This document shows positions 11,884-24,093 of a stretch of DNA of 64,000 nt, one piece after another. Below the pieces are notes generated by a model, which was not told the origin of the DNA, made no database searches, and saw nothing but the letters and a program-made list of their open reading frames with translations. Position 1 is the first letter of the stretch, and each line of letters opens with the position of its first letter. The stretch is from Coleophoma eucalyptorum. Taxonomy: Eukaryota > Ascomycota > Leotiomycetes > Helotiales > Dermateaceae. A program made the translations under genes and the position numbers. Where the stretch lies: NCBI GenBank assembly GCA_026120035.1, contig JALRME010000002.1:2046001-2110000 (forward strand). The letters are read 5' to 3'.

Positions 11884-12423
11884 ATGGTACCATCCATCTC
11901 TGCTGGGGACCATAAATCCTACATGTCTTACTGCCTCACATTGGCACAAAAGTCACCCCCAAAGCCCACTAATTACCGCGTGGGTGCTCTACTACTCGAT
12001 ACCTCTCTGAACGCCATCTTGGCAACCGGTTACACGCTCGAGCTGCCTGGAAATACCCATGCAGAGCAATGTTGCTTTCTCAAGCTCCTCGAAAAGCACA
12101 CTCTACCCCAGGACTCCGAAGGCAGGCTTGCAGAAGTCCTACCTCAGAACACTGTTTTATATACAACCGTGGAGCCATGTGGAATGAGACTGAGTGGAAA
12201 CCTGCCTTGTGTTGAGAGGATCTTGAAAATTGGCAAGGGTGGGGAAGGAAGAGGAGGGATTAAGAAGGTATACGTGGGTGTGAAGGAACCAGAGAAGTTC
12301 GTCGGTGAAAATGTCGGTAGGCAGAAGTTGGAAGGTGCCGGAATTGAGGTTGTCTTGGTCGAGGGTTTGGAAGAGGAGATTTTGAACGTTGCTACTGCTG
12401 GCCATGTCGAGGAGAAAGCGTGA
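11884..12423 (+). CDS. Zinc-dependent DRAP/CMP-type deaminase (riboflavin RIB2-like deaminase domain alone)
   Basis: Single exon, 179 aa. Zinc and catalytic residues are HAE at about residue 59 and the second motif PCGMRLSGNLPC, whose cysteines are at about residues 99 and 109. This arrangement, with Ser-Gly-Asn between the cysteines, is that of the deaminase part of fungal Rib2, which removes the amino group of the pyrimidine intermediate in riboflavin synthesis. Here the domain stands alone, without the pseudouridine-synthase part present in yeast Rib2. A frame open upstream to 11749 would add 45 residues without recognisable features, so the ATG before VPSISAGDHKSYM was chosen. A cytidine or dCMP deaminase cannot be fully excluded. 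It shares a ~284-bp region with the divergent hydrolase gene. Confidence 0.82.
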   Translation: MVPSISAGDHKSYMSYCLTLAQKSPPKPTNYRVGALLLDTSLNAILATGYTLELPGNTHAEQCCFLKLLEKHTLPQDSEGRLAEVLPQNTVLYTTVEPCGMRLSGNLPCVERILKIGKGGEGRGGIKKVYVGVKEPEKFVGENVGRQKLEGAGIEVVLVEGLEEEILNVATAGHVEEKA

Positions 12424-12945
12424 GCCATCGTTCTTGGAGAAGCAGTAGGGAGTAGGTATAAGCGCACTAGATTCATGGGAATTCTTGCGGTTATCATTTT
12501 CAGTAGATTTCGACTTGCTTTGAATTGGAGTTAGATCTCCTGCGAGGCCTTGGTATCAAGCCCAGCTGCTCGGGTCCAAGGCTGAAAGGATCGGTCCAAT
12601 AAAGATAATGAAGACGGTCCAGAGGGTTACTCCAAGACCAACACGATTGGAAACATCTATGGGTTGAGACCGAGATTTGCTTATCCAACTTGTAAGCAAA
12701 TACCATAGAGGAACATTTCCTCGACTGCAAGTCTCTTTTCGGACAAGTAAAATCTCTCCGAGACCGACATGTCGTCATGGATTAGGTAGGCTGACGAGGC
12801 TGAACATAACCTCATTCCAAACTGTAAAGCACAACAACTCCCGCATCTAGTCAGTCAAGCAAGCAAGCAATTGATCAATCAATTCTAGAAAGGACATCTG
12901 CTGTCCAGAAATCCATTATATTGGGGTCCATTTACAATTATCACA
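12424..12945. other. Intergenic
   Basis: 3' UTR of the deaminase and promoter of the DUF1295 gene. A 92-codon minus-strand frame (12500-12778) has no recognisable features and is probably chance. An imperfect run of CAAGCAAGCAAGCAA-like sequence and TCAATCAAT occurs at about 12856-12885. Confidence 0.55.
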
Positions 12946-13976
12946 ATGACAATTCTCAACTCACTCCTCCATGCGACAAACTTCCGCAATCCTTTCCTCC
13001 GGACTCTTGTTCCCTCGGTTGGTGCAGCATTCGCAATTCAAGCTGGCGTAGCAATACCCTCAATCCTAGCAGAATCTGAACGCTTCTACGATATCTCAGG
13101 AAGTCTAACGTATCTTTCGGTGACAGCTTTGAGTCTATATCTGCCGACACTGCGAGCACGTGCTGCTGCGACAGCTGTCGGAGCTGCAAAGCCAGCATGG
13201 CCAAGTCTACTTGCTGCTTTCACTGGAGCAGGAGGTCCGAATGGTTTGAATTGGAGGCAGGTTGTTCTCAGTACCGCAGTTTCAGTGTGGGCTACTAGAC
13301 GTAAGAAACCCCCAAGACGGCATTTGTACTAGTCCTAACTCGAGACCCAGTGGGATCATATCTCTTCCAAAGAGTTATTGCAGACGGGCACGATTCACGC
13401 TTCGATGAGATCAAAAAGTCGCCTCCAAAGTTCCTGGGTGCATTCATGGCACAAGCAACATGGGTATCGCTGTGTCTGATGCCAGTGCTAGCAATCAACA
13501 GCATTCCACACACCCTCCTAAGCACACTCCCAATCCTTTCTCTGCCCGACATCCTTGGTTTTGGGCTCTTCGTTGGCGGCTTTGCATTTGAAGTCGCCGC
13601 TGATCGAGAGAAGAACGCTTGGGTGCAGGAGAAAAAGCAGAAGAAGCACGAGGAGGACTTTCTCACACGTGGCCTGTGGTCAAAATCACGACACCCAAAT
13701 TATTTTGGTGAAAGCACCCTTTGGACAGGCATTGCCATTGCATCGGCAGGTGTGCTAGCGAGCAAAGTCGGCATGGTGGGAATGGGATTCAACGGTGCTT
13801 ATGGACGGCTGGTTGGTGCTGGCCTCTGCGCCGTCAGCCCAGCGTTTGTGACATTCTTGTTACTGAAGGTTAGTGGGGTGCCGCTGAGTGAGAACAAGTA
13901 TGATAAGAAGTATGGTGACCGGAAGGATTATCAAGAATGGAAGAAGAATACGCCTATGTTTATTCCGAAGTTTTAG
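12946..13976 (+). CDS. DUF1295 membrane protein (steroid reductase/isoprenylcysteine methyltransferase-like fold)
   Basis: Exons 12946..13300 and 13351..13976 give 326 aa. Several hydrophobic segments are visible, the clearest around LTYLSVTALSLYLPTL, VSLCLMPVLAINS and ILGFGLFVGGFAFEVAADR. The signature of the family, RGLWSKSRHPNYFGE followed by a hydrophobic helix, lies near residue 230. The family is distantly related to NADPH-dependent steroid 5-alpha-reductases and to membrane methyltransferases with a C-terminal cofactor site. The substrate is unknown. It is likely to sit in the ER or another inner membrane. The gene converges with FBP1. Confidence 0.85.
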
Positions 13977-14518
13977 GTCGCGGGGGTCAAACCTAGTTAC
14001 TGTTGGAGATTGCGAATAGAATTCCGCTCCAAGTTGGACGTAAGATATATATTCAAATGAAGATTTAACTAGTACATACGACCATAGACTGAGGAGAATT
14101 GGGCATCCCGTCCGCTCTGCCATACACAAGCCTCAGATCGGTAGATTAGTAGTTGGGTGGGTGACCACCAGCGAATACCTACTGTTGTATGTTTTTTGCT
14201 TCACGTAATAAGTGTGGTATAGAGATCAACCAAGTTTTTTTTTCTTCTACGTTTGTATAAAAGCATTGGGTAGAGAGGTTTCGAAAAGGAATAAAGAGCT
14301 ATACGGGTGTTCAATGCTACTTCAATATTGGGACTGGTATTTAGCTTGGCTTAGATCTCAGCATTGGGTTTCATTCTGGTATAGACAGCAATTCAAGAAG
14401 ATCCATCCGAGTACTCCAGCATGATGCATACACAATTCCTCGTATTCCATAAGTGTCCCAATCACTCCGCATTATTGCCAAAAAGAACTCATCTCGTACC
14501 CAAGACTATTGTCACCGA
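13977..14518. other. Intergenic between convergent genes
   Basis: 3' regions of the DUF1295 gene and of FBP1. Nothing further was seen apart from short T-runs. Confidence 0.6.
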
Positions 14519-15699
14519 TCACTTGTGGAAAGCCTTGACCTTCTCCATCTCATCATAACTACCCATGAAGATACCAGACCTGTCGTGGATGCTTGATGGA
14601 ACTACTTCCATCATTCTGTTCATCTTGCTGTCGAGGGCTTGGCCACCAGCTTTTGAGTGTTATTAGATACTGTCTCAACTACAACGCAGATACGTGGGTA
14701 TGAACTTACCATTTTCAAAAACCATAGCCATAGGAGCACACTCGTACAAGATTCGCAATTTTCCCTTGGGGCTCTTCTTGTCTGCAGGATACGCAAAGAT
14801 GCCGCCATACAGAAGGGTACGGTATGCATCTGCAACCATTGATCCGATATATCTCGCACTGTATGGCTTGCCACCCTCCTCAGCTGGGTACTTTAGTGAG
14901 TTGAAGTAATCCTTGACTGGCTCCTCCCAGTACAATGAGTTTCCTTCATTCACAGAGTAGATTGATCTCTTCTTTGGCATCTTCATATCTGGGTGAGTAA
15001 GGATGAATTCTCCAAGCGAGTTATCCATGGTAAATCCGTTGACGCTGCCGCCCTTCATGGTGATGACCAATTGTGCTGAGGCTCCATACATGGTGAAACC
15101 AGCAGCAATCAACTCGGTTCCTGGCTTGAGCAGATCCTCTTTTGTGCCTGTTGAACCTTCAGCCAGTTTGTGAATGCCAAAGATTGTGCCTACAGAAACA
15201 CCTGCGTCCAAGTTCGACGAGCCGTCAATTGGATCGCAGGCTACGGCATAACGGGCATTTTTGTGTTCTGGAAAGAAGATGGCTTCCTCCTCTTCTTCTG
15301 ATACGAGCACGGCACATTTTCCAGAAGAGCGCATAGCTGCAATGAAAAGATCATTTCCGATGACATCAAGTTTCTTTTGGTCATCCCCAGTCGTGTTTGA
15401 GGAACCTGCCAGTCCCGTAAGATTGATCAGAGTTGCGCGTCGGATATAGTACGCTATTGACTTGAAGGAGAATTGAAGGGCGTGGCAGAGAAGTCTGAAT
15501 AGAGTCAGTTGGTTGCGATTCACATGTGATAGCACGAGGCGAGAACAGGAGGCACTCCAAATAGTGTGCGGTGCTTTCAAACTCACGTAAAGTCTCCGGT
15601 TGCTTCCTTGTGCTTGCTCTGCTCTTCTGTGAGGAATCGGGTCAAGGTAACAATGTCAACATTGACCTTCTCCTCCTGTATAGCGCCGTTGGTAGCCAT
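14519..15699 (-). CDS. FBP1: Fructose-1,6-bisphosphatase
   Basis: Exons 15699..15587, 15494..14710 and 14649..14519 (minus strand) join to 342 aa, the usual length. The metal and catalytic site DPIDGSSNLD is present, as are the segments VGTIFGIHKL, GFTMYGASAQLV, the sugar-phosphate binding run SLYWEEPVKDYF, and the C-terminal AGGQALDSK and FMGSYDE motifs across the last splice site. The enzyme removes the 1-phosphate of fructose-1,6-bisphosphate in the cytosol, the committed step of gluconeogenesis. A CTGGGG element that fits the CreA/Mig1 consensus lies about 110 bp upstream at 15806-15811, in keeping with the known glucose repression of FBP1 genes. The start gives MATNGAIQEEKVNVDIVTLT, a normal N-terminus. 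Confidence 0.96.
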
Positions 15700-18600
15700 G
15701 ATGAACAATTGAGGTTATTGCAAGGGCTTAAGTTTAAGTAGTATATAAGAGACAAGTTCGAGAGAATAAGTGAACACAAGAGAAGGTATGTCAGGTAGAA
15801 GGAGTCTGGGGGAGGCGTGGGATTGTTATTTTGACGCTTGTGAACCTCGGGTCTAGACGGGTAGTGCGTCTGTACCTGTCGGGATTGAATTCAAGGACTG
15901 ACTGACGTTTGAAGCCGTCGCACAAGGTTGAGCCGAGAGGGGTAAGAGTGCACGATCTATCTTCAATAGTCTCGGGGGGGGTTGCAGCAGACCGGATGGG
16001 AGATATAAGAGAGCTGAAATACTCATATGGCAGTACTTATTGCCCTTGCCGGCCATTTGTTACCTCACTATTATGGAGCACGATTGCATCACCAGAATTC
16101 CTCGCATCAGCAGGTTGGTTGCTTACTTAGAAACAGGCAGTTTATAGTGGGCACTGGTTGGTGAATTGCTCAGTCAGTAACCTGCACGGAGCCCCGCAGT
16201 CCGCCGTCCGCAGTCCACGTTCGGCATACCTGGAACGCTGGGACTCTAGAACGTTGAACCTGGGCTGGATGCCCCGCGCTTGCCACGGACGTGATGTTGG
16301 GATACGGAGAGACGGAAAGCTTAAGGGCACAGCTGCAGCGGGAAATAGCTGTGGAAATACGATGATTTCCCGGCCCAGCAAGCTCACAGCACTGCTGCTG
16401 CTGTGATTACTGCCACGGCTGCCGTTCTGCTATTGATGGAATTCATTGCATGCGGGTGATTTAGGGGACTGGGGAACGCCTTATTGCATCTACTTGCCGA
16501 ACGGAGTTTTGTTTTGCCGGCAGGGCTGCTCACGGAAAAAAGGAGAGATGGATAGTTCGTCAGCTCGGTCAGGTAGGAATGCATGACCGTCAAGCAAACT
16601 CATCACATGATCTAAGCAAACTCAACTGGACGAGGCTCGCATTTAGCGCCGAGCTAGCACAATCCACGCTAGCCGGACCACTTCAGAAAATCTCGGTGAA
16701 CTTTTTAACAGCTTCTTTTCTCATCATACCACAACAATGTGACAAAGCAACATTGGTACTGCTTCTGGCAGCTTCCACCCTTCCACCTTCCTCGGCATCA
16801 TGGTAAGCAATTGATCTCATCATATCTACCTTCTCTCTATGTGATGACACATATACAACCGCAAACTAGAGTCTTTGACCTCTAGGGGAATGAAACTTTT
16901 GTAACACGTCAGTCTGAACTGCAGATCACAAATCTTCATTATCATGGCTTCTTTTTATGAGACATTACTGATGGTTTATGCTTAGCCACTATAGACTCAA
17001 ACATTCATGCACGCGCAATATTTGTGCGCGCACATTCGCGTAGTGCATTTGTCCTGCTATGGTAAGTCAATCCTCTTATACCTACACCGAATCCCATTGC
17101 TATGATGTCTTTGTATGCTTTGCATGCTGGAAATTACCGACTGAGGCCAAAAGGTCCTTGAAGTCAACTAAGGCTAAATCTGAGCAACCCCAAAACACAA
17201 TCACCTTTATTCATTCTATACAGCTAGAATCAATGCTGACCAGTGTAAAGAATTGCAGGTACTTGGCCATTGAATAGCTACTCCGGTGAAGGTACGCGAC
17301 GCGGAAATTTTTTTCATGCTCCCTACAACTGTAAAAGGATGAATGGCACTGGGCTCCGATAATCATGACGGATATGCCCTTTTGTGGCAGGCCTAGAAAA
17401 CCTCGCCCACTGATTTCAGTCTCCACATGGCTTGTTGTTTGTTATATGGTTAGGAATAACCAGCTGACATCACTTCTAGCGTGTTCGCTCGCTCGCATTG
17501 CAAAGCCATGGTGTGCTGGTCAGGGATGCACACTGGCGCCTCAACTCCTCCAAAAGGTAAATATCAAAATCTCTACTGTCATTCCTTATTTTATGATGAG
17601 CATTTTTAGATGACGAGTCTGATTCGGGTAAAACCGGTGTTGACACAATCAAAATTATACCATTCATGCCTTCTGAATTTTCTCTGAATATGTTCTATAC
17701 AGTCTGACATAGCTCGGCATGTGCTAATGATCCTTTATAGATGAACACTTTGAAATGCTACCCTCGCTACGGATGAAACCCAGCTGGAGGATTTCGTATT
17801 TGGATGGCTGGGGATACTCGGCAGTCAAATCACTGGTAGGTCAATCTTTCTAATCTACCCCATGGCAGATGCAGAGCATTATGATGATCTCGACCGACAA
17901 ATGACAAGCATATGTCCAAGCTCCGGCGGTGACGAGTCTGTCTTTGACTGAATTGCTTTACATCCAACATGTTGTTGTCTGTATTATGGAGCTTAGCTGA
18001 CGTACGTCAGTAGTATATCACAACACGATGCCGCAGACTTGGATTGTTGCCCTTTACTGTATTAGGTATGTGCTATCTTTTCCCCCTGCCCCCTTCTCCT
18101 AAAATGATGATCAATTTTATCACGACGGTCAACATAGCCACAAGTTGGTATTGATGATAATGCCTGTGACAAGGCTGTAGATCTGACATTTCTTTTGTTT
18201 GGACAATTTTTTATTTCTTTAACGAGACGACGTTGGTCTTTTGCTGACCTTCAAAGCCTTACAGTGAGAATCGCCAGTCGTGTAACGAGGAATGATACTA
18301 AATATTTTTGGGCAAGGCGAAGTCCGACATGTGCTAGGATACTAAGAGGAAAAATAAAATTCTATCTCCAGCCAAGACATTATGAACTGATTGTGAAGTA
18401 CCATGTGTATATATTTTATGCCCTGACCTTGTTAAGCCGCGTGCACCGATGCTGTGCGCCCTACCAAGGTGCTAATTGGTAACCACTTAGTAAGAGGGAA
18501 TTAATCGGCAACGGAATCCTTTTAACATGTCCGGTCGCAATTCTGAAAGTGAACTCTCGGTCGGAAAGAGACCAAGTGAAGATTTATGCAAAGTGTGAAT

Positions 18601-20160
18601 GATATTTGTTCCACACAAGCAATGCCTGCTCGATAGACACTTCCGTTCGATCACAGTCTTTTTGCTTTCCGCCTCTGCCTCTCCGCAGCTGGCACGCCTC
18701 GCACCTCCGTCTGTCTCCGAGCGCGCCTTGGGGGCTTGGCCATACGACGCAGGATAGTCGAAAGCTATAGTGGGGGGGTGCAGCAAGGATGCGAAGTTTC
18801 ACGCACCCAATGGAACGTCATTGATAGAACCTAGCCCATCCATGACGATGACGCCAAATTTGCCAGGTACGAGGGCGGCCAGAAAAACCAAAATCGATAT
18901 GAATGCCTCGAGCTTGTTGGGGCGGGTTGTTTGGTTCATGGAAATAAGCAAGGAAAAGTGCTTGGTTAGTCTAATCTTGCCGGCCCAGTTGGATGCTGCT
19001 TCTTTTCAGCGCAGAAGGAAACGAGGTTCGCGCAAGCTGGCGGATGGCATTTGTTTGTTTTTCCAATTTGCTGGTCATGACTTGCCAATGAGAATGGCAT
19101 GGATGAATGGTGGGGAGATAGAGCGAAGCCCCATTCCGAGTAGCCGATAAGGGAAATAGAGCCAACTGCAAGCTTGCCAGCTGCCTACCACCCCGAAGGC
19201 CAAGCACCGAACAAACGAAGAAGGACGAAGGACAAGGCGAATCATATTTGCTCGCGACGGCCATAACATTAGTGCCATCGACGACGCGATTCTTGTCGTC
19301 TGGGCATGGTCTTGGCCCGACGACATCATTTTGGATCATCCGCTTTTCTTTCCCGTCCATTCCCTTCTTTATCTTTTATCCTCACTTTTCCGTTTCCCTC
19401 TTGCCATACCGAAAAGTCAAGGCGTGCTGCTGCTTCTTTTCAACTTGGACCTCCATCCATACCTCATAGGGAGCACGGCTTATCTAAAGAACCCAAGCGT
19501 CGCCGCCCCAAAGATTAAATCTTACACTAGGCTAATCGTCTGCTTTCTGCGCCAAGCTGCTCGTCTCTACTCCCAAGATCCGCCGCATTCAACATACTCT
19601 TCTCTACTTTGCCATCGACCATTTTCTTATCGAACTTCGATTTGCGACCTGTAGAAGATCGAATATACTCTCACCATACCGTATCGCAGAGTTTCACGGC
19701 CTTGTCAAGTTTCTCGACGTGCAATTCAGTTCCCTGTCGAGTTTGCAATATTTCTTCCACTCATTTTTAACTGTTGGGAGTACGTACCTTGTTTTTCCCC
19801 TAAATTACATGCAGGAAGCACAATTGCTGCGCGCTTCATGGCTTGCGAGAGACACGTAGATACTGCAGGATTCTCGCAAACAATTTTCTTTGCTTTTAAT
19901 TCCATTTCGAATTCTCAACAATCTACGGTTGCTAACTTTTGTTCTCTCCCCAGCCGGCGTCTGGGCGGGATCAGGAATTTCATGCTCCGACACCACGCAA
20001 TCCTTCTAACGGAATCGACTGACTGGGGGATTGAGGAAGATACGGCACCTGGCTGATAGGCTCCCAAGAACTGGAACTATTTCTCACATCCAATCGATTG
20101 GGCTTCCACTTCCGCAAAATACATCTGTGCAAGAAGCCGTGACGAGGAGGACTATTCAAA
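15700..20160. other. Long non-coding region between FBP1 and NHA1 (divergent)
   Basis: About 4.5 kb with no supported gene; open frames are below ~130 codons and show no domain. The proximal part is the FBP1 promoter and leader. The distal part, from about 19300, is pyrimidine-rich (for example 19340-19440) as in fungal promoters and leaders. Several upstream ATGs, including a frame at 20031-20279 overlapping the NHA1 start, could act as uORFs if transcription starts far upstream. Confidence 0.5.
15806..15811 (+). promoter_or_regulatory. Possible CreA/Mig1 site before FBP1
   Basis: CTGGGG matches the CreA consensus SYGGRG and lies about 110 bp upstream of the FBP1 ATG. Such six-base motifs occur often by chance. 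The link rests on known glucose repression of this gene in fungi. Confidence 0.3.
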
Positions 20161-23100
20161 ATGGCTTGGGATCATCTCTCGGTCAATCGACCGCATTTGG
20201 TCTACATTATCCTAGGCGGCTTCACCTCCCTTTTCATGTTATGTTCCTCCTTCATCAAGGAGCGTCTGTACATTGGTGAAGCTACTGTTGCAACTATTTG
20301 TGGAGTGATATTTGGCCCTCATGCTGCAAATCTTATTGACCCTGGAACATGGGGAAATACAGATCAAATCACCCTCGAATTTTCTCGTATTGTTCTCGTG
20401 GTCCAATGTTTTGCCGTTGGTGTCGAATTGCCAAAGTATTACATGGAGAAGCACTGGCGCAGTGTGGTCTTCCTACTGATACCGGTCATGACTTTTGGTT
20501 GGCTCATAACAAGTTTGTTCATTTGGTGGATGGTACCACCATTGTCCTGGCTTGAGTCACTGTGTTGCGCTGCCTGTGTCACTGCGACAGATCCTGTCTT
20601 GGCCAGTTCCGTTGTCGGCAAAGGCAAGTTTGCTAAACGAGTACCCAAACATTTGAGAGATCTGCTCTCTGCTGAATCCGGATGTAACGACGGCATGGCA
20701 TTCCCATTCATCTATCTCGCTCTGTACCTTATCGATTACAGACCAGATTCTGATGCGGTTGCGGAACACTGGATTGTGATTACAATTCTATATGAGTGTG
20801 TATTCGGTGCCATCTATGGATTTTTGATTGGGTATATTGGGAGACATGGAATTAAGTATGCAGAACGACACGATCTGGTCGACCGAGAAAGTTTCCTTGT
20901 GTTTTACTTCGTCCTGGCTCTCTTTTGTGCAGGATCAGGTAGTATTCTAGGAGTGGACGATCTTCTGGTGGGATTTGCGGCAGGAGTAGGTTTCTCGAAC
21001 GATGGATGGTTCACTCAGAAAACCGAAGAATCTCACGTCTCGAACGTCATCGATTTGCTTATCAACTTGGCATATTTCGTATACCTAGGAACGATCATTC
21101 CCTGGGAGCAGTACAACAGCCCATCTCTAGGCCTTACACCATGGAGATTGGTTGTCATTGCTATCTTCGTCATCTTATTCCGCCGCATACCGATTATGAT
21201 GGCCCTGAAACCATTTATTCCGGATATAAAAACGTGGCGAGAGGCTTTGTTCGCAGGTCACTTTGGTCCAATTGGTGTTGGCGCCATATTTGTTGCGATT
21301 CTTGCCAGAGCAGAATTGGAAACTCATACCACGACTCCACTATCGGAGTACCCGGACCCATCAGCAGAGAACTATGTTCTCGTTGGACTTATCTGGCCAA
21401 TTACAACATTTCTTGTCATTGCCTCAATTATTGTACACGGCTCGTCAATCGCAGTCTTCACGCTAGGGAAGCATATCAATACTTTGACGCTCACAATGTC
21501 TTACACAACTGGTGGTGAAGAAGGCCCTTCATGGATGAATCGTCTCCCAAGAATTTCGTCTCAATCTAGATCCATGGCAAAAGCAAATGCGGAAGGGATT
21601 GACACGGATGGAGAAGATATCCACCCGGAGGATCTGCCACCTGGAAGTTTGCCACCAATTGGGATGCCGAAAGAGTTTCTACGTCGCCAAAAGGAAGAAG
21701 ATCGTGGAAGTCGAGCGTCGTCTATGCTTCCGCGACGCAGGAAGAAGAAGTGGGATGAGCGAGGAGGTCCTGGAGGGCCAATCCATGAGTCTGCTATACG
21801 TCCTCAGCGACGAAGCCAGAGCGGCTCAACCACTCTCACTCCTGGTGACGGATCACCTGAGAGCGAGAAGGACGCCGATGACCTTAGCGAGGAGAGGGAC
21901 CTTGGTGAGGTTCAACATGACCCTGAGATGGAGGAAATCCTCCATAGGGATGATGACGATGAAAAATACGATCAGCACAGATCTGATGCAGAACGGCATC
22001 CAAGCCGTGTGGAGGTGTACGATGAAGGTGGGGACGTGATCATTGAGAACGAAGATGGAGAAGTCATTTCGACCCAGGAGACACCAGTCGGAAAGGCCAG
22101 ACGGCAGGAGATGGAAGAAATGGAGGAAGAAGCCAAAGAAGGCCTGGAGCACCCAAGCCATGCTTATAAAAACCTTCGGAAGAAGCTGGGAGTTTGGAGG
22201 CATAAAGACGACGTTGAACCCGAGGCAAAGCCCAAAGTACCGAAGCAGGCAGAGCGAAAGAGAGGTCCTGCACTGGCTTACCAGTTCGGTAATACCGTAA
22301 GTTTTTCTAGCTTCATTCTGAACCACTCACATTTAACTGACCTCCTTCCAGATTATTGTAGAAGATGAAGACGGTGAAGTTGTGAAGAAATATGAGCTTC
22401 CATCCCAGAAACCTGGCCAGAAGTCTAAGGAGGACAGCATGGAGAGCACCGTACGCAGAGGTCTCGATATAGCAGGCACATGGATAGGCCAGACACCTAA
22501 AAAGCCTGGACAAGAGAAGGATGAGACAAACCCTAGCCAACCTTCCTCCGCAGCAGGCGCGGAAACTGCTGTGAGGCAAGGACTATCACGTATGGGCACT
22601 TGGGGTTTCGGTGGTGGCAGCAAAGCAGCGCCACCAGAAAAGGAACAAGTGGAGGAAGAAGAGGATGACAGACGAATCCGTTTCACGATCGGAGGAGCAG
22701 GTCGCCGTCTTAATAAAGATGACTTTCTCAAAGAGATCCAGAGCCTGGACCCCAAAGCACGGTCCGAGATCCTGGAGAGTAGCGATGCACCAGCTGCCAT
22801 GAAAGACATGGCAAGGAAAGATGCAAACAGCAACTCTCCCGGCAGCAGTAGACTATTTGGAGCCAAAGCAGTCCAAACAGCAGCGGGGCCTAAAGAAGCT
22901 AAAGGTGTTGGTGCCGAAATGGCCCGGCGCAGAGGGGCCGATGTACGTGTCGGTGGAGATGACTCGGATAAAGGCGAATCGAGCTCCTCCTCCTCGCAAA
23001 CACGTGAACGCAATCCCACAACGCGAGCCAGAAGCAATCTCACCAAAGTCGAATCGCCATCCCACAACGAACCCGAGACCGCAGCCGAGCGCCGACGTAG

Positions 23101-23323
23101 AGTTGGCGCCCTGAAAGGCGTTGCAGAGCGGAAATCTGGGCAAGAGCCGCGCGGTCGAAGTCCTGTTGACGAAACGCCGGCTGAAAAGCGTAGACGTGAA
23201 GCTGCACTCGGTAGTAGTGGTACTCAGGATGAGGATAGTGATGATGATGATACACCGCGTGTGCCAGCGCCCAAGAGTCGGGGGATCCGGTTCGCGCAGA
23301 GTCCGGTTAGAGGCAAGAAGTAA
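20161..23323 (+). CDS. NHA1: Plasma-membrane alkali-metal cation/H+ antiporter
   Basis: Exons 20161..22296 and 22352..23323 give 1035 aa. The first ~450 residues form the membrane domain of the CPA1/NHA1 family, with TDPVLASSVVGKGKFAKR and the transport-site motif ESGCNDGMAFPF, in which Asn-Asp carries ion exchange. The rest is a long hydrophilic tail with clusters of acids (SPESEKDADDLSEERDLG, HRDDDDEKYD) and bases, plus short GDVIIENEDGEVI-like and IIVEDEDGEVVKKY repeats. Fungal Nha1/Sod2 proteins export Na+ and K+ in exchange for H+ and set cytosolic pH and salt tolerance. The tail is known in yeast to link to signalling. The single intron falls inside the tail. The start fits the family N-terminus (MAWDHLSVNRPHLVYIILGG). 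Confidence 0.95.
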
Positions 23324-24093
23324 TGTGGTTGTAGACTTTTTCCTTTCGTAGGTCCGGTCTCTAAATCGCGTTTTGCTCAATGGTTTTAATGCCTACATGA
23401 CCGGTGTGGTCGTGGAAGATTTGTATGCATACCTACCTATAGGTGGTTTGGGATAAAAAAAGTTGTATGGATAAGTACATGGGGTGGTAATTTGGTTGTT
23501 GATCCCAATGATAGATACTTAAGATACCTTATTATAGACGGGAGAGAAGACCGGGATGTGCTGAGCTTTGTCACGTACCTATGGTACTTGGTACATGCGT
23601 GGACCTATACCTCATAGCATAAGGTACCGTCTTATTGTAGCATAGTTCGTTGCAAGTAACAGCTAATGAATGTATATATTAAACAACCGAGGTATTTGAT
23701 TACAGTTGTAATAGTAAGTGTTAATATTAAGAAGGGTTGAGTAAAGGGAGGCGAAAGGTGGTGAGGAGTGGCCCGTCAGGAAAGTTGAGCAATATCTATG
23801 TTTAGATTTCTTCCAGTTTATATATAGTCTTGCCTAGTTCTGTGTATATACTCTAAATGCAATGCCCAATACCCAATGCCCAATACCACAAATGCTATGC
23901 TTCCTTAAAACCCCCACGGCCAGTAGCAAGACTCATATAACCCTTTTACCATTGGCCTCTGAACTCCAATTCCATAGTGATGATACAGCGGTGAATTGAC
24001 CAACGCCTTCACCTACCCAAATGCCAAGTACGAATACCTCCAGATTTGCTTAGCTAAGTTCAACTCCCGCCATGAGAAGCAGCTGCCAAAATT
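23324..24093. other. Intergenic between convergent genes
   Basis: 3' regions of NHA1 and ELG1. Contains short imperfect duplications, for example two copies of CAATGCCCAATACC at about 23860-23885 and several GGTAC-containing words at 23570-23630. No gene was seen. Confidence 0.55.

Noticed and set aside
12500..12778. 92-codon minus-strand frame
   Set aside because: No family features, no support for a promoter; lies in a normal intergenic gap.
22333..23067. 244-codon minus-strand frame opposite the NHA1 tail
   Set aside because: Low-complexity Ser/Leu-rich shadow of the charged tail on the other strand.
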